A stretch of DNA of 6,525 nt. Source: Pseudomonadota bacterium (GTDB taxonomy: Bacteria > Pseudomonadota > Gammaproteobacteria > Enterobacterales > Enterobacteriaceae). A program made the translations under genes and the position numbers. The stretch lies in contig JAFACP010000003.1 of assembly GCA_023425455.1 (NCBI GenBank), forward strand, positions 1-6,525. The letters run 5' to 3'. Positions 5,809-6,525 of this stretch are shown here, piece after piece (position 1 is the stretch's first letter; the number at the start of each line of letters is the position of its first letter). A model generated the notes under the pieces. The model was not told the origin of the DNA, did not search any database, and saw nothing but the letters and a program-made list of their open reading frames with translations.

Positions 5809-6525
5809 CTTCCGCGTCTTCTTCGCAGGCGTCACGCCTTTCACCTCGCTCTCCACCCAGCCGTCCGACAGACGGGTGGTGAGCACGTCGCCGGCTTTCA
5901 CCTGTTTCGTCTGCTTCAGCACTTTGCCGTCGGTGTCGGTGGTCACGCTATAACCGCGCGCCAGCGTTGAGAGCGGGCTGACGGCTTCCAGGTGCGTTAC
6001 CGCGTTGCCAAAGCGTTCACGGGTGGTGCTCAGACGGGTGCGCAGATTGTCCGCCAGACGATACTCAAGCTGTTGAATACGCGTTTGCGCGCGATAAATC
6101 TTCGGCTGCGGGTTTTGTTGGTTCAGACGCTGAGTGATGCGCTGCTGTCGCGAAACGGCGCGTTTTAGCTGGCCGTCGAACGCCGTGCTGATGCGCTGAC
6201 GCAGGCGATCCAGCACGCTTTGCTGACGCGCCAGACGCAGCTGCGGATGCTGCTGTTGCAGACGGTGATGCAGCTGGGTAAAGCGCCGGGTGCGGCTGGC
6301 GAGGAAGTAATCCATCGCCATTTCCAGCCGCTGCTGGCCATTCTGCAGCTGGCGCAACAGCTCCTGCTGATTACGGCTGACGACTTCGGCGGCGGCGGAT
6401 GGCGTCGGCGCGCGTAAATCGGCGACAAAATCGGCAATAGTGACATCGGTTTCATGACCGACGGCGCTGACTACCGGGATCTGGCTGGCAAAGATGGCCC
6501 GCGCTACCCGCTCGTCGTTAAAGCT
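5794..6525 (-). CDS. xseA: Exodeoxyribonuclease VII large subunit XseA, C-terminal 243 residues (5' end outside window)
   Basis: XseA is the catalytic subunit of exonuclease VII, which degrades single-stranded DNA from both ends and works with several copies of XseB. The frame enters intact at 6525 reading [17 protein letters not shown], which by memory is near residue 215 of about 456, so the N-terminal OB fold and the RGGGS segment with the active-site Arg lie outside. Visible is [12 protein letters not shown], holding the His and Asp (H238 and D241 in E. coli) reported as essential, then [11 protein letters not shown] long Gln/Arg/Leu-rich helical region follows, the coiled-coil arm that carries XseB. 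The C-terminal part contains [14 protein letters not shown] and a small beta region ending [19 protein letters not shown]. The gene converges on yfgJ and overlaps it by 4 bp. No frameshift or internal stop was found. Confidence 0.97.
   Translation of the reverse strand, partial: SFNDERVARAIFASQIPVVSAVGHETDVTIADFVADLRAPTPSAAAEVVSRNQQELLRQLQNGQQRLEMAMDYFLASRTRRFTQLHHRLQQQHPQLRLARQQSVLDRLRQRISTAFDGQLKRAVSRQQRITQRLNQQNPQPKIYRAQTRIQQLEYRLADNLRTRLSTTRERFGNAVTHLEAVSPLSTLARGYSVTTDTDGKVLKQTKQVKAGDVLTTRLSDGWVESEVKGVTPAKKTRKKKPD

Overview
The window is core chromosome of an enterobacterium (Enterobacteriaceae). BamB, Der, YfgJ and XseA all read as close relatives of the E. coli proteins, and bamB-der and yfgJ-xseA keep the order and orientation they have in E. 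coli. The exact genus cannot be fixed from the sequence. High GC in the genes and the extra transporter between der and yfgJ suggest an Enterobacter/Klebsiella-like lineage rather than E. coli, but that is inference.

Layout, left to right. (1) The last 334 codons of bamB, the beta-propeller lipoprotein of the outer-membrane assembly machine, followed by an intrinsic terminator. (2) A short leader with a second GNRA-capped hairpin, then der, the double-GTPase ribosome assembly factor, closed by a strong terminator. (3) About 250 bp without a gene: AT-rich with candidate promoters at its left, and a long, nearly continuous 56-nt hairpin just upstream of the next gene. (4) A POT/PTR2-family proton-coupled peptide transporter. 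(5) After 62 bp containing a small hairpin, a Gfo/Idh/MocA-type NAD(P)-dependent oxidoreductase. (6) yfgJ, a 71-residue double zinc-ribbon protein. (7) On the opposite strand, the C-terminal half of xseA, the large subunit of exonuclease VII. The yfgJ and xseA stop codons share the 4-bp palindrome TTAA.

In E. coli K-12, der and yfgJ are neighbours, so the transporter-oxidoreductase pair is the accessory part of this window. The same der-xseA interval holds the CS54 island in Salmonella enterica, which suggests a place where lineages gain or lose cargo. The pair has its own promoter region, runs in one direction with short spacing and is probably a two-gene operon: uptake of a small peptide or peptide-like compound plus a redox step on a sugar or related molecule. 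The substrate cannot be read from the sequence. No mobile element, tRNA, CRISPR or integrase was seen. Nothing here is clearly a new system; the best leads are the cassette itself and the structured leader in front of the transporter.
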